DNA of 6,204 bases from Bacilli bacterium (GTDB lineage Bacteria > Bacillota_I > Bacilli_A > RFN20 > CAG-826): positions 1-6,204 of the forward strand of contig JAFZLN010000164.1 in assembly GCA_017551465.1 (NCBI GenBank). Reading direction: 5' to 3'. Positions 5,780 through 6,204 of this stretch are shown one piece after another. The notes beneath the pieces are model-generated. The model ran no database searches and was not told the origin of the DNA. It saw nothing but the letters and a program-made list of their open reading frames with translations. The first letter of the stretch is position 1. The number at the start of each line of letters is the position of its first letter. The translations under genes and the position numbers were made by a program.

Positions 5780-6204
5780 TTGTTTAATGTGCTTATTAAT
5801 GACGAGGAACACTGTCATTAAGGATAAGCCCACAGTTGAAATAATACATAACCAACTTGGTCCTAAGCCAGATATAACAAGTCCTGCTAAGAAGTTACTA
5901 AGCGGTATTAAGCCTTGTGAGCCAACGTCTACGACGCTGTTCACTTTTCCTAATTTATCTTTATCCACAATTGTTAACATCTTTGTGGTAATAGGAATAT
6001 TAATCGAAATTAATGTCATACCCATGGTGACACCAATTGGAACAAAGGCCACAAGTACGACGTTAATATCTGCGACGTTATTTACAAAGAGAACATAAAG
6101 AACTGTTAGAACAACATATAAGGCCGCGAAGATAATAAGTGAGATGCTTAATCCCTTATAGATGCGGTCTTTTTGTGGTCTATTTGATAAGACTAACGCC
6201 ATAA
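5774..6204 (-). CDS. Membrane transporter, probable major facilitator superfamily, C-terminal part (5' end outside window)
   Basis: About 142 residues of a membrane protein are visible, entering from the right edge. The ATG at 6202 is only two bases from the edge, so it may be internal. Numbering from that Met, hydrophobic segments lie at about 17-40, 46-70, 97-114 and 117-136, which fits the last helices of a 12-helix transporter. The loop DKDKLGKVNSVVDVGSQGLIPL (80-101), a basic residue-containing link before a glycine-rich helix, resembles the loop before helix 11 in drug- or macrolide-efflux-like MFS proteins (LGRVxS...QGxxPLG). The protein ends KHIKQL followed by TGA, overlapping the phosphatase stop by 6 bp in convergent orientation. 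If TGA coded for Trp it would run only three codons further, to TAA. The substrate is unknown. The membrane nature is clear; the family call rests on the C-terminal quarter only. Confidence 0.75.
   Translation of the reverse strand, partial: MALVLSNRPQKDRIYKGLSISLIIFAALYVVLTVLYVLFVNNVADINVVLVAFVPIGVTMGMTLISINIPITTKMLTIVDKDKLGKVNSVVDVGSQGLIPLSNFLAGLVISGLGPSWLCIISTVGLSLMTVFLVINKHIKQL
5791..5829. terminator. Imperfect hairpin between convergent genes, possible attenuator or terminator
   Basis: GCTTA (5791-5795) pairs with TAAGC (5825-5829), and TTAATGAC (5796-5803) pairs with GTCATTAA (5814-5821). This gives 13 bp of stem with a 3-nt bulge (5822-5824) and a 10-nt loop. It starts 11 bp after the phosphatase stop and lies inside the coding sequence of the convergent transporter gene. 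There is no T-run on either side, so it is not a classical intrinsic terminator. It could stabilise the phosphatase mRNA 3' end or assist termination. Confidence 0.35.

Noticed and set aside
5787..6098. Plus-strand open frame of 103 codons opposite the transporter gene
   Set aside because: The minus-strand reading gives clear membrane helices and an MFS-like loop. The plus-strand reading looks like an antisense shadow and has no ribosome site.
1..6204. Mycoplasma-type code (TGA as Trp)
   Set aside because: All tryptophans are TGG and no gene needs TGA read-through. The only relevant TGA, at 5774-5776 on the minus strand, works as a natural stop.

Overview
This AT-rich window looks like a chromosomal segment from a low-GC Gram-positive-type bacterium (Bacillota or a Mollicutes-related gut lineage). 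The evidence is strong use of TTA for leucine, AGA for arginine and CCA for proline, good Shine-Dalgarno sites in front of two genes, and sigma-A-type promoter hexamers. Every visible tryptophan codon is TGG, no gene has an internal in-frame TGA, and the last gene appears to end on TGA. The standard bacterial code therefore fits, and the Mycoplasma/Spiroplasma code (TGA = Trp) is unlikely. Genus or species cannot be told from this window.

Layout: (1) The left edge (1-1899, +) is the C-terminal part of a bacterial SNF2-family ATPase/helicase whose N-terminus lies outside the window. (2) A 109-bp gap (1900-2008) holds a plausible promoter and a strong ribosome binding site. (3) Next come an FGGY-family sugar kinase (2009-3589, +) and, 5 bp later, a Gfo/Idh/MocA-family oxidoreductase (3595-4587, +). 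They are very likely co-transcribed and probably act on a sugar or polyol. (4) A textbook sigma-A promoter (TTGACA, 18 bp, TATAAT) lies across the last codons and stop of the oxidoreductase gene. It drives a small, very basic protein (4615-4989, +) with a histone-H1-like tail made only of Ala, Lys and Pro, joined to a DUF2188-like domain. (5) A HAD-IIA (NagD-type) phosphatase (4997-5779, +) follows 7 bp later. (6) A convergent partial membrane protein gene (5774-6204, -), resembling the C-terminal end of a major facilitator transporter, overlaps the 3' end of the phosphatase gene by 6 bp. A long imperfect hairpin lies just inside its coding region.

How the genes may work together: the kinase and oxidoreductase look like a small carbohydrate module, and the HAD phosphatase could clean up sugar phosphates. 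That link is inferred from position only, because the strong internal promoter may put the phosphatase in a separate unit with the basic protein. The SNF2 and basic proteins both probably act on nucleic acid, but nothing shows that they cooperate. Most of the window is ordinary. The feature most worth following up is the K/A/P-tail plus DUF2188 protein and its near-consensus promoter. I see no mobile element, CRISPR array, tRNA, rRNA or recognisable riboswitch.
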